Origin: Budorcas taxicolor
Taxonomy: Eukaryota; Chordata; Mammalia; Artiodactyla; Bovidae
Assembly: GCF_023091745.1 (NCBI RefSeq)
Contig: NC_068930.1
Location: 12,608,262 to 12,672,261, forward strand
DNA: 64,000 nucleotides
Direction: 5' to 3'
Part shown: positions 44,871-55,853 of the stretch, in pieces
Numbering within the stretch: position 1 is the stretch's first letter
Layout of the letters: each line of letters opens with the position of its first letter
Notes under the pieces: model-generated
The model's input: the letters and a program-made list of their open reading frames with translations, nothing else
What the model was told of the DNA's origin: nothing
The model's database searches: none
Position numbers and translations under genes: made by a program

Positions 44871-45237
44871 ATCTTAAATCTTTTTCACAAACACGTAAAA
44901 CTGAAAGGAACTAAAAAGATAAAGGTTGTATTTGCTATTTTTTTTTTTATGCCTTTTCTTTCTCATCCAAAGTAACCTAAAGAGAATTTAGTATTCCTTG
45001 GTGTGTTTGGTAAATTCCACCGAATGACTGAGCAAATTGAATTTTCCAAGATAGCCGTGACAGGCTATCAGCCTCCAAACCTTCAGATGATTCCAGCTCA
45101 TAGTCTCGAAGACCCTTCCTGAGCCTTTCAAGCCAAGCCCAGATACTGTTCCTGCCCCTCCTCCACCTCCTCTCCATCCCTCTGACAAATTCTTCAGAAG
45201 TTGTCAGCATAATAAGAGCTGATTCCTAATGCCACAC

Positions 45238-45361
45238 CCCTGGAGAAGGGAATGGCAACCCACTCCAGTATTCTTGCCTGGAAAATCCCATGGACAGAGG
45301 AGCCTGGTAGGCTACAGTCCATGGGGTCGCAAAGAGTTGGACACTGAGAACCTTCACTTCC
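45238..45361 (+). mobile_element. Bov-A monomer SINE
   Basis: One unit: CTGGAGAAGGGAATGGCAAC to CGCAAAGAGTTGGACACTG plus a short tail. CTAATGCCACAC (45226-45237) and TTAGTGCCACAC (45363-45374) flank it as a diverged target duplication. Confidence 0.93.
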
Positions 45362-46149
45362 CTTAGTGCCACACGGCTCAGGATGAATTGTTACATAGCA
45401 GTTGATAACTGGACCACTGACTTCACAATATTTTCTCATAGTACTTAAATTCCTACTGTTCCAGCCCTAACAATCTCCTTTTAACTGCCTCTCAGTGATA
45501 ATTTATTACAGAGTACATTTAATTTAATTACAAAGTTAGCCTTGTGGTTCAGAATTGCCTTAAGCTGCATATAACGGAGACCCAACTGAAATTATTTTCC
45601 TTTGTATTAAGAAATCCCAAAGTAGGTGATTCATAGAATGGTATAGTAGCTCTATAATTCCATCAGGTTCAAGCACCCTTTTTTCTTTCAGTAACTCTCA
45701 AGATGTCACTTTCAGCTTTCTATTGATCAGACAGTTACTGCGCTATATGAGCTGAGGAACAATCTCTATAAAGGCAGAAAGAAAGGGGAAGGATCAGAGG
45801 TTAAAGGCTGACAGCATCTGTCCCTAAATGTCTGAGAAATAATAACTTTCATGGAAATACCACCAACAGACTTCAGCTCTCTTTTTTTTTTTTTTTTTTT
45901 TTGACCAAATAGACATGGTTTCTCTTTGCTGCAAAAGAGAATGAGAAATTCATTTTCACTGTTGCCTTGAACAAAATTGGGGAATTCTGCAAGGGAGGGA
46001 TTATAAGTAGACACCCAGTAACATATGCCATAACTTTAAAATAGAAAAATTAATTTAAAAGTCCCTCGAGGAATAGGAGAAGGGGAGGAGGGCCATGATG
46101 CTTGTAGGGCCTTGTGTACAAGATGGGAAAAACTGTGTGATGAGAAGCA
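45362..46149. other. About 790 bp without genes
   Basis: A T run of about 20 lies at 45882-45902. It could be the poly-A tail of a minus-strand retroposed fragment, but no body is recognised. The rest is single-copy. Confidence 0.45.
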
Positions 46150-46310
46150 AAGACAGAGATTGGAGTCAAGGGGTCGCAGGCTCAACTTCCCACCAGGCTT
46201 CTGTTTCTACTACCTGTAAATAAATGGAATATTATAAGAAAACTTACATAACAAAGTTGTTCTGAGGATGAAGTAAGAAGAGCTCTGTGAAAACACATGG
46301 CAATTTTTAC
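46150..46310 (+). mobile_element. MIR SINE, degraded
   Basis: CTACTACCTGTAAATAAATG, TACATAACAAAGTTGTTCTG, AGGATGAAGTAAGAAGAGCT: sense MIR 3' half, with a weaker 5' part (TTGGAGTCAAGG). Confidence 0.6.
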
Positions 46311-47594
46311 AGCATGCTAATTCCCTCTCTGCCACAGCTTGCCTCAAGTCATAACCCAGGAGACAAACATTAAGTTCAAAAATCATCTCACCGCTGCAGC
46401 TATTAACATTCCATAGTGCCGAACTCCAGAACTTAAAGGAAGCCCCAAATCAATGAAACATAGACTCACACAGTCTAACTACAGATGGAGTGAGGTCTGC
46501 CTAGTGTCTTGTGTCTCATCCTAGATTTTTGCAGCAATTGCACGTTTTTTGGAACTTCTGAAAGCAAGGGAGACCTTGGCGTCAATTCATAGACTGATCC
46601 CTGCACCGAGTTATGTCCCCATGCAAAACAGGAGATTCTAAAATGAAGAGTCACCAGTGGGTTTTAAAGAAGGGCCTCATCGGTTGAAGACTTGGAGCTG
46701 AATGCTTCCAGAAGCCAGATACACAGAAAAGGAAACCTTCAGGAAAGGAAAACTTCAGTCTCCCAAACAGCCTACTTTGGGTGAAGACAGAAATCATAAG
46801 AGCCAGGAGAAAACTGGGCTTCAGCACTCTGATTTTTGCTAATGTGTGAGAATTAAAAAATATGGAGATGATAAAAAATCCTGTGAAGTTTCCAAATCCT
46901 GATAAAAGGTTATCCTCTGTTTACTCACTTCTCAGCTAGAGGACAGTTTCTACCTTGAAGCGAAGCTCTGGAGTAACTTGCTATTAATATAGCAATTCTA
47001 GAAGCAGACAAGCGATAATGATACATTCATGGTTCTCCTCCACATATTTGGCTGAAATGCAAAGTCCCCGCACCTTAAGATTGCATTTATTATTTCACTC
47101 TTCTGTGGAAGGTTTCCTTTACATTGCAAATGTCTGCAGCCCTCCTTCCATCCCTTTGGTTGACCTTTTACCTTAAAACAAGTGATCAAGGCTGAACACC
47201 ATGATTAGTATTCAGAGAAGTAACCAACAGCCCTGAAATGTAAATGCATAAGGAAGGCACCTTCTATTTTGTAAAATAATTATCCAGCTTAATAATTATT
47301 TCCATGACTCGTTTGGATCGACTAAGAAAGGGCAGCTAGAAGCTTAAAATTGTCTTTCAGATCTAAATTCAAGAAGCAGAGCCCCAAAATAAGGTCGCAC
47401 TCTAAGAAGAGATGGCAATAGGCTGATTCTATTTTGAAAAATAGGCTGTTTACACACATTTGTTTGTGCTTTCAATGTTTTTTTCACTGACCACCCAAGG
47501 TAGAATCCAGGTTGTAATTTTAAGAGCCAATATAATATTGGCTGTAAATACTGTAAATCACCAAAGAGACTTTTATTCCCTCTCTACACTGTCC
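46311..47594. other. About 1.3 kb without genes
   Basis: Repeat-free, mixed-composition DNA. The part 46980-47560 looks like conserved non-coding sequence (TAATAATTATTTCCATGACT context). No exon is supported. Confidence 0.4.
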
Positions 47595-47696
47595 CAGAAT
47601 TGAGCAAGTTCCAGGAGACAGTGAAGGACGGGGCAGCCTGGCATGCTGTGGTCCATGGGGTCGCAAAGAGTCTGACACAACTGAGTGACTGAACAA
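47595..47696 (+). mobile_element. Very short BovB 3' end
   Basis: About 100 bp of the extreme BovB 3' end (GGTCGCAAAGAGTCTGACAC, CTGAGTGACTGAACAA). CTACACTGTCCC (47583-47594) and CTACACACTGTCCC (47697-47710) flank it, so it is a genuine, severely 5'-truncated insertion. Confidence 0.9.
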
Positions 47697-48047
47697 CTAC
47701 ACACTGTCCCTGCAGATACAGTGTGAAAAATTGGGGAAGCTGGGGGGAGGAAGATTTTTAACTAACCATAGGTTTTTCATACCTTCATATTTAGGTTGCT
47801 GATAAAATGCAAAACAACGGCATTTCTGTGTTGTTATCCTGAACGCTCACGAGCTGCTCAAGCTACTTTATTCTTTATCTTCTTTCTTAAAGCTACTTGG
47901 TTTCACTTTTGATTTCTATAATAAGCTGGAATAGAAATTTTTAGACAATAAGAGACATTCATATACCTATGAAAATACAGTGTTCTCATTTATGTCAGTA
48001 ACCATGTCAAAAATAGTTTCTCAAAATCTTTGGTAATAGGCAAGACT

Positions 48048-48425
48048 ATGAATCTGATGCTTTCAAACTCTGGTGCTGGAGAAGACTTTTGAGAGTCCCT
48101 TGGTCTACAAGGAGATCAAGCCAGTTAATCCTAAAGGAAATCAAATCTGAATATTTATTGGAAGGATTGATGCTGAAGCTGAAGCTCCAATACTTTGGCC
48201 ACCTGATGCGAAGAGCTGACACATTGGAAAAGACCCTGATGCTGGGAAAAATTGAGGGCAGGAGGAGAAACGGATGGCAGAGAATGAGATGGTTAGATAG
48301 CATCACTGACTCAAAAGACATGAGTTTGAGCAAAGTTTGGGAGATAGTGGAGGACAGAGGAGCCTGGCATGCTGCAGTCCATGGGGGTCATGAAGAGTCA
48401 GACATGACTTAATGACTCAACAACA
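48048..48425 (+). mobile_element. BovB LINE 3' end
   Basis: About 380 bp of sense BovB: GGTGCTGGAGAAGACTTTTG, GCCACCTGATGCGAAGAGCT, GGCAGGAGGAGAAACGG. It has a 107-residue tail frame and no catalytic domain. Confidence 0.96.
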
Positions 48426-48617
48426 ACAAAAGATTGTGAATTAAATCATTTCTTTCCTCATTCATTATGTGCCGATTCCCTCCTTTTGACTGGTTGCAGG
48501 AGAGGTAAGCATGGGTAATTCCCAAAATAATGAGACTTATGTTACTTGTATACATGCAAGATAAAGTTGTCTTCTCTTTTCTAGCAGAATCTTAGAGGTC
48601 CCTGTGCCTGAGACCCT

Positions 48618-48826
48618 ATGAAGTCATTGAGTCGTGTCCAACTCTTTGGGACCCACCAGGCTACCCACTGTAGCCCACCAGGCTCCTCTGTCCATGGGAT
48701 TTTCCAGGGAAGAGTACTGGAGTAGGGTGCCATTGCCTTCTCCAAGGGATCTTCCTGACCCAGGGATCGAACTTAGGCCTCTCGCATTGCAGGCAGATTC
48801 TTTACCATCTGAGCCACCAGGGAAGA
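48618..48826 (-). mobile_element. Bov-tA SINE
   Basis: Antisense copy: GAAGTCATTGAGTCGTGTCC to CTGAGCCACCAGGGAAGATT. It carries a small duplication around CCACCAGGCTAC / CCCACCAGGCTCC at 48651-48685. Confidence 0.96.
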
Positions 48827-49384
48827 TTGGATGAGACATAATGGATTCATGGATGAGGCATGATGAAACAGACAGGATAAAGTACAAAAATTATGCAACG
48901 AATTCTTTGGATGTATTCACGAGAGTGACTCTGGGAAAATCTCTTCAGTTTTGAAGACAGGTAAGCAAAGTAGAAGTAGTATACTGGCATTGACAAGGAA
49001 GAACACGCATAAAATGATACAGCCACCACACAAGAGAGCTGTACCAGTGGCGTCCTCCAAGTGGCCTGGATTCAGAAAATGTAAAGGAGAAGGCGAGATG
49101 ATTCCAGCAGAAGGTAATGAGACAGGGGCACTGACCCCTGTTTACATGGTTCTGGGAAAATCTGGACTGAGTCCAGGATGGCAACCTCAGTGTACTTAAA
49201 TCGCTGCTTTTCGAAAGCTTCCTGGGGCCATTTCAGTTACCACCTTCCTCAAACACCTTTCCCATAATCTCCTGTTGGGATTATTCATGCCCTCCTTCCC
49301 AACTCCATATTCTCTCTCTCTTTTTTTCTTGCATTAAACATTTATGACACTCCGGTAGTCAAGTCCCATGGAATAGCTATCATA
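48827..49384. other. About 560 bp without genes
   Basis: Single-copy DNA. No repeat or exon is recognised. Confidence 0.5.
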
Positions 49385-49560
49385 TCACATTACAGCCCAC
49401 ATTTATGGAACACTAACCAGGTGCCAAATAGTACAGCAGGCACTGAAAGGAGAACACTGCTATGTTCTGCACTCTCAGGAAGTTCATCGTTTGGGGGGAA
49501 TCAGACCAAAAATAAAGTATAAACAAAAAATTACCGACCAGCTCCCAGTGATTTCACATG
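49385..49560 (-). mobile_element. L2 fragment
   Basis: ATTTATGGAACACTAACCAG, GTGCCAAATAGTACAGCAGG, TGCACTCTCAGGAAGTTCAT is typical antisense L2 text. Confidence 0.65.
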
Positions 49561-50738
49561 CAGTATTCAAGTAGTAATGAATACACAATGAAGACACTGC
49601 TTATTATGCACAATATTTAATAAAACTGGTCGTCATTTTCTAAAGATCTGGCTGGTGTCTTCATCACAGCCTCCCTGAACTACCGAGCATCTTCAAGTTG
49701 TGCTTTATTTTGCCGTGGGTTTCTTGAGTGCTAGCTTGTGTTCAGCTGTGAGCAGCAATCATAATGGATGAGGGGCCTCTGACAGTGGGTTGAGTGAAAC
49801 CTCTCTGTCAGGATAGCAGTTGATATATTATTTGATGGGTTTAACTCTTGCCCCCAATATCTTGCAGTGCTCCTGGCTGTATGTAATTCATATTTCCTAT
49901 GTCTGGTTTTTCCATGTTGATTTCACTATGTTCATTATTGGAATCTAGGACTTTCACTTCATTATTCCAACAGTGTTTCTCTCCCCTTCTCATTTCCAAT
50001 TTTTTTTTTTTCTTTTTCAATATTCTCCATCCATTGTCATCTAGGAATTTCATTTCCAACTCAGTCTATTTTAACTCCACTCTTAACATTTTATTAGTAC
50101 ATCTTTAGTGTTTTTGAGTTCTCTCATATGAATCAAGCCTTTTTAGATGACATCCCCCAAATTTTGAAAGTCTAAGTTAGTAAGTGCTTGCAATGCATAA
50201 AATTCACCCATTAAGAAAATTAACTCTAATAAATGCATAAAAGAGTAATGCATTGCATTAGATACAAAATAGAACCTTCTTTAATGTCACCCTAAGTTTA
50301 ATTTTGAAATAGTGAGTAAATGAATGCTCTTAAATGCATCTAATTTATGTAAATAGTCACTACCTTTTTGCTTGCCCCTGAGGTAATATCAATACTTAGA
50401 AATTTCTATAACTGATCATCAGATGCTATGCATTCATTGGCTGGGTAGCGATTCTCAATGGCAGCAGTGCATGAGTCACCTAATATGAAACAAAATCCCC
50501 TTTCTCCACTCCAGAGAAATCAAATGTCTATGTGGGTCTCTGGCAATGGAATTCTGTAAAAGTTCCCTGGGTGGTCTTAATGTGCAGGCAGGGATGAAAA
50601 CTTTAAAAAAAAAAAAAGTTCAGTTAAATCTTGAAGAAGCACATCTGGATACACAGCATATGAGAAATGCTAGGAAGAAAATAAAAACAGCAATGGACTC
50701 ATTGGTATATTAATCATGCCCATTTAATTTCACCCAGT
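49561..50738. other. About 1.2 kb without genes
   Basis: AT-rich single-copy DNA with T and A homopolymers (50000-50011, 50604-50617). Confidence 0.5.
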
Positions 50739-50856
50739 AGAGAAGGAAATGGCAACCCACTCCAGTATTCTTGCCTGGAAAATCCCACGGACAGAGGATC
50801 CTGGTGGCCTACAGTCCATGGGGTCGCAAAGAGTCAGACATGACTGAGCACACACG
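50739..50856 (+). mobile_element. Bov-A monomer SINE
   Basis: One unit: GAGAAGGAAATGGCAACCCA to CAGACATGACTGAGCACACA. No second monomer follows. Confidence 0.95.
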
Positions 50857-51276
50857 TGTTTCCACCTGGAGCCTCGGTGATCTGGAGAGACTGTCTCTCT
50901 CATGGATAGCCAATTCTACTTTCATGTGCTAACCAAGCAATCGAAAGCCATGCTCCTCAACCCTCCCCTTTATCTGGCTCTCAAGCTCCTCTTAGGTCAC
51001 CATCCACTCACCCTAACCACCCAGGGACTGGGTACCAGACACGTGCAGAAAGCCAGTGTGGCCCAGAGCCCCTTGGAGTCATTCACACCAAGAAAACCTG
51101 AGCCCGGGCAGCCTGCTTGCCTTGCCCACGTCTCCTCACTCCCTCTGCCTGACTCCTGCTGACACTGGCGCTTCCCTCGGTGGCCCTGAATGACATGACC
51201 TGCCTTCTCAGCGTCTGCGGGCACAAACTTCTTCCCTCGTGGCATTCGCTTCCATATCTGCATGTCTTACCATCCC
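50857..51276. other. About 420 bp without supported genes
   Basis: Locally GC-richer and C-rich (51000-51200). It could be an old L2-like remnant; I cannot confirm this. Confidence 0.4.
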
Positions 51277-51289
51277 TGATAAAAACAAA

Positions 51290-51491
51290 CTAAGTGAAAG
51301 GGAAAGATGCTCAGTCGAGTCCTGCTCTTGGTGACCCCATGAGCTGTAGACTGCCAGCTCCTCTGCCCATGGAACTCTCCAGGCAAGCACACTGGAGTGA
51401 GTTTCCATGCCCTTCTTCAGGGGATCTTCCCGACCTGGGGATCAAACCTGGGTCTCCTGAATTACGGCCAGATTCCTTACCATCTGAGCCG
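51290..51491 (-). mobile_element. Bov-tA SINE with perfect 13-bp target duplication
   Basis: Antisense copy. TGATAAAAACAAA is repeated exactly at 51277-51289 and 51492-51504, fixing both ends. Confidence 0.97.
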
Positions 51492-51529
51492 TGATAAAAA
51501 CAAAGACCTGATCCATTTAAAAACAATAA

Positions 51530-51740
51530 GAAAGGCTTCTGAGGAAAGGTGCTGTGTACAGTGCCATCTGAAGGATGAAAGGGAGATAGTTTTGGATGAG
51601 AAAGAAGAAGGTGCAGAGAGGTGCGCACAGGTCAATATCCTGGAAATAGGCAAGAACTTAATGTGAAACAGGTGGGAAGGAGGCTCGCAGTGAAGTTGGA
51701 CATGATGTAGAAGCCACATCACTGGAGAAAGATGTGACCT
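51530..51740 (-). mobile_element. L2 fragment
   Basis: GTGCCATCTGAAGGATGAAA, AGGTGCGCACAGGTCAATAT, GGTGGGAAGGAGGCTCGCAG correspond to antisense L2. An antisense frame of 149 codons crosses this and is not a host gene. Confidence 0.6.
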
Positions 51741-53320
51741 TCTTTGATACGAGGGGGGAAGGACAGAAAGAAATATTAATAGTTGTGCCATTTGTATACT
51801 ATTCCTGACAAATGGGTTCAAAGCAATTTGCATTTCTGTGATATAAAAGCACTTCTTTGTCCTTTTTCCTGTACAAAGCATAGAGCTGGTTGCCACAGGG
51901 AAACACAAATACAAATGACATGACATGGTTGTTCTCTTTTTTTTTTTTTTTTTTTAATTTCGGAGTCTAGTAGAAGAGATGGTTAAGCAATTAACTCCAG
52001 TTTAAGTAGAAGGTGAGACCAAATTCTTTGAGAGTTACCAAAATTGTGTTTGGGAACATTAGGTTTTTAATATGCAATGGCTGCTTTGACATAGCCTTGA
52101 AATATTAATCTTCTTCTGATTTTTCAACACTGTTCATTTTTGCCTGCTTAATGAGTTATAGTTCCCCAGTACAATTCTCTTTCTTATATTTTGCACAGAC
52201 TTTGTTCCTTGTGTAAATATATACATTTGCTGTCAATACAATGCTCTCCAGATTTGAAGGTTCATATCATTACATCTTCAGTGTGGTTTTCCTGCTATCA
52301 TGGCCTCGTTTCTTCTCTCCCCTCAGTCCCTACACCCAGAGTTGCGCTTTGGTATTAAAATTATAAGGCTTTGTTGTTCTTCCTTTTGTAATTTTTCAGC
52401 TGAACTTTTCCTTTCCTTTTGTTGTTGTTACCATGTGATCGTATGTATGTTTCTTGTAAATAACCCAAGGTTGAGTTTTATTTTCAATCTGAGTCCTCTT
52501 TGTATAAGAAATTGCAATCTATTTGCAAGTGCGGTGATAAAACTCATATGCTTGGTCTTATTTCTATCAATAAATGTAGCCTACCTTTCACTTGGACTAG
52601 TCTCCATCTTACCCCACCACTGCAGGCTCTCAGATAAATCATGGGCCCCTCTTCCAAGCTGGGTACCACTTCTAGGAGAGAGGAACAGTAAAAAATAGTG
52701 TAGAATTAGGATCAGGAAAAAGTAATACTTGCAACTAGCCCATCCTTCTCTGAGGCTCTTTGTCATTTCTGGGGGCTTTCCTTCTTTCTCTGCTCCTCTG
52801 ACCCTTGCAACCCCTAACCCCTCTGACTCCCTCTCCCACACGCTGCTCACTGTTTCTCTCCTTCCTACCTTCGTTAGCATCACCTTTACTTGGAGATGAC
52901 CTTGAAACAAGTGAATTCTCTCCAAAGGGTCAGTTACTTCAGTCTCTATTTAAACTCCCTAGGTAACAGGTCATTGATTAGCTGGAATATGTCAGGTGAT
53001 GTGGGACAGTCTTTCCCTCTGGAAAAAAGGGAAATCTGAGACCCACAATCTTGGGGACTCAGAGACTCCTTTTGAAGACTCAGAGAATCTCTGTTTTCAT
53101 GCCAGTCCCTAATCCTTTTCCTGAAGATGTTGCACAGATGCTCTCTTAGACACCAGGCCTGTCCTGACCTTACTGCCTTGCCATCTTCCTGCTTCTGATA
53201 GACCTTGTGACCACTCCCAGCCCAGCCCAGCATTCCAGCTCAAGGAAATATTTGTCCACCGGCACCTGGCCTCCCAGTGACTGAACCTCCTGAGTCCTCA
53301 GCTTATAATCACAGCGCTAC
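51741..53320. other. About 1.6 kb without genes
   Basis: T run at 51937-51956. A T/C-rich stretch of short frames lies at 52300-52700. No recognised element or exon. Confidence 0.45.
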
Positions 53321-53324
53321 ACTA

Positions 53325-53410
53325 TGGACTGAGGCTCTGGGCTTGCTCAGGTTTGAGTTCAAATTCACACCTTGCTATTGTGACCTCTAGAATCTTGAGC
53401 AAATACTTAT
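53325..53410 (+). mobile_element. MIR SINE, 5' part (split)
   Basis: GAGGCTCTGGGCTTGCTCAG, GTTTGAGTTCAAATTCACAC, TATTGTGACCTCTAGAATCT, TGAGCAAATACTTA: sense MIR interrupted by a Bov-tA. Confidence 0.8.
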
Positions 53411-53606
53411 GGGGCTTCCCTGGTGGCTCGGGGGTAAAGAATCCGCCTGCCAATGCAGGAGATGCAGGCTCGCACCCTGGGTTGGAAAGATTCCCCCAGA
53501 GAAAGAAATGGCAACCCCCTCAAGTATTCTTGCTTGGCAAATTCAATGGACAGAGGAGCGTGGCGGGCTGCAGTCCATGAGGTCACAAAGAGTCAGCCCA
53601 GCACAG
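53411..53606 (+). mobile_element. Bov-tA SINE inserted in a MIR
   Basis: GGGGCTTCCCTGGTGGCTCG start, CCAATGCAGGAGATGCAGGC, CAGAGGAGCGTGGCGGGCTG. The B box is altered (GCTCGCACCC), so the internal Pol III promoter is probably weak. Confidence 0.96.
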
Positions 53607-53680
53607 CATATAGCTCTCAGTTCCCTCATCTGTGTAAGTAGAATAGAGTGTGTGCCTATCATATTGTTTTAAGGAAAAAT
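53607..53680 (+). mobile_element. MIR SINE, 3' part (split)
   Basis: GCTCTCAGTTCCCTCATCTG, TGTAAGTAGAATAG, TATCATATTGTTTTAAGG continues the MIR after the SINE. Confidence 0.75.
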
Positions 53681-53742
53681 TTTAAAATATGGGCAAAGGA
53701 CCAAGCCTCCCTCTTGACTCAGTGTTGACCGTAGTTATGGTT

Positions 53743-53935
53743 GAAGTGAAGTGAAAGTCGCTCACTCATGTCCAACTCTTTGCCCTCCCATGGACTATAC
53801 AGTCCATGAAACTTTCCAGGCCAGAATACTGGAGTGGGTAGTGTTTCCCTTCTCCAGGGAATCTTCCCAACCCAGGGATCAAACCCAGGTCTCTGCAGGC
53901 AGATTCTTTACCATCTGAATCACCAGGGAAGCCTA
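53743..53935 (-). mobile_element. Bov-tA SINE
   Basis: Antisense copy, GAAGTGAAAGTCGCTCACTC to CTGAATCACCAGGGAAGCC. TATGGTT/TATGGTA words at 53736 and 53936 may be the target duplication. Confidence 0.96.
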
Positions 53936-54186
53936 TATGGTAAAATCCTTATAACTCCATGATCTTCAGTTTTCTATAGTGATCAAATGATCATGCTATC
54001 TAAACAAACTTCACTCAGAGAATATCTAAAGGAACACTGATTTTGATCTTCAAAATAAAGTTTATGTAATTAAAAATAGTAACCCCCCCCCCAGCATTAT
54101 GTCATATCACAGGGTACCACAGAACTAAGAGAATCAACTAAGACATAGCAAAATAGGGTTATATGCTACAGATTACTTTCACTATA

Positions 54187-55400
54187 TGCTCAAAATTCTC
54201 CAAGCCAGGCTTCAGCAATATGTGAACCGTGAACTTCCAGATGTTCAAGCTGGTTTCAGAAAAGGCAGAGGAACCAGAGATCAAATTGCCAACATCCGCT
54301 GGATCATCAAAAAAGCAAGAGAGTTCCAGAAAAACATCTACTTCTGCTTTATTGATTATGCCAAAGTCTTTGACTGTGTGGATCACAATAAACTGTGGAA
54401 AATTCTGGAAGAGATGGGAATACCAGACCACCTGACCTGCCTCTTTGAGAAACCTGTATGCAGGTCAGAAAGCAACAGTTAGAACTGGACATGGAACAAC
54501 AGACTGGTTCCAAATAGGAAAAGGAGTACATTAAAGCTGTATATTGTCACCCTGCTTATTTAACTTATATGCAGAGTACATCATGAGAAATGCTGGGCTG
54601 GAAGAAGCACAAGCTGGAATCAAGATTGCCAAGAGAAATATCAGATATGCAGATGACACCACCCTTATGACAGAAAGTGAAGAGGAACTAAAACGCCTCG
54701 ACAAAAGTGAAAGAGGAGAGTGAAAAAGTTGGCTTAAAACTCAGCATTCAGAAAACTAAGACCATGGCATCTGGTCCCATCACTTCATGGGAAATAGATG
54801 GTGAAACAGTGGAAACAGTGGCTGACTTTCTTTTTTGGGGCTCTAAAATCACTGCAGATGGTGATTGAAGCCATGAAATTAAAAGATGCTTGCTTCTTGG
54901 AAGGAAAGTTATGACCAACCTAGATAGCATATTCAAAAGCAGAGGCACTACTTTGCCAACAAAAGTCGGTCTAGTCAAGGCTATGGTTTCTCCAGTAGTC
55001 ATGTAGGGATGTGAGAGTTGGACTGTGAAGAAAGCTGAGCACCAAAGAATTGATGCTTTTGAACTGTGGTGTTGGAGAAGACTCTTAAGGGTCCCTTGGA
55101 CTGCAAGGAGATCCAACCAGTCCATTCTAAAGGAGATCAATCTTGAGTGTTCTTTGGAAGGACTGATGCTAAAGCTGAAACTCCAATACTTTGGCCATCT
55201 CATGTGAAGAGTTGACTCATTGGAAAAGACTCTGATGCTGGGAGGGATTGGGGGCAGGAGGAGAAGGGGGTGACAGAGGATGAGGTGGCTGGATGGCATC
55301 ACTGACTCGATGGACGTGAGTTTGGGTGAACTCTTGGAGTTGGTGATGGACAGGGAGGCCTGGCGTGCTGCAATTCATGGGATCACAAAGAGTCGGACAT
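54187..55400 (+). pseudogene. BovB reverse-transcriptase remnant
   Basis: The first 98 codons read as the RT finger and palm start (QAGFRKGRGTRDQIANIRW, then FCFIDYAKVFDCVDHNKLW, motif A). They end in a stop at about 54480. The catalytic YADD box is at 54646-54657 in a later segment. Frameshifts near 54690-54720 and further stops separate it from the C-terminal tail (QRIDAFELWCWRRLLRVPWT, about 55045-55105). The N-terminal endonuclease region was never inserted. Not functional. Confidence 0.9.
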
Positions 55401-55430
55401 GACTGAGTGACTGAACTGAAACTGAACTGA
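54187..55430 (+). mobile_element. BovB LINE, 1.24 kb, with perfect 12-bp target duplication
   Basis: The longest BovB here. ACTTTCACTATA is repeated exactly at 54175-54186 and 55431-55442, which fixes both ends and proves a 5'-truncated target-primed insertion. The 3' end carries GAACTGAA pentamer tail units. BovB is known to have spread between squamates and ruminants by horizontal transfer. Confidence 0.98.
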
Positions 55431-55639
55431 ACTTTCACTATAAAAAGTATCACTTGAAAATCTGTTTTTAGAACTGGGGAAAGAGAGGGAAGAAGGAAAT
55501 AATTCAATGAGTTTTATGCAACTTAAGAAAATGGAAATCCAATGTATGTGAATTTTCAAAGTGTTCTCAGGACACGATTGAGAGTAACTGAGAGAGAAGG
55601 AAATTTCTAGGAGCTTCCATCTCAAGTAGGGTAAGTACT

Positions 55640-55841
55640 TGAAAGTAAAAGTGTTAATCACTCAGTCGTGTCCAACTCTGCAACCCCATGGACTGTGGCT
55701 CACCAGGCTCCTCTGTCCATGGAGTTCTCCAGAGGTGGGTAGCCATTCCTTTCTCCAGGGCATCTTCCCAACCCAGGGATCGAACCCAGGTCTCTTGCAT
55801 CGCAGGCAGATTCTTCACCGTCTGAGTCACCAGGGAAGTCC
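55640..55841 (-). mobile_element. Bov-tA SINE with perfect 12-bp target duplication
   Basis: Antisense copy. AGGGTAAGTACT is repeated exactly at 55628-55639 and 55842-55853. It lies about 200 bp downstream of the BovB. Confidence 0.97.
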
Positions 55842-55853
55842 AGGGTAAGTACT

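Noticed and set aside
45882..45902. T run as the tail of a processed pseudogene on the minus strand
   Set aside because: No gene-like body or target duplication could be seen beside it.
51477..51926. 149-codon antisense frame
   Set aside because: It crosses an L2 remnant and the edge of a Bov-tA. No domain, no splice context.
54748..55302. 184-codon antisense frame
   Set aside because: It is the complement of a BovB reverse-transcriptase segment, whose codon structure leaves the antisense frame open.
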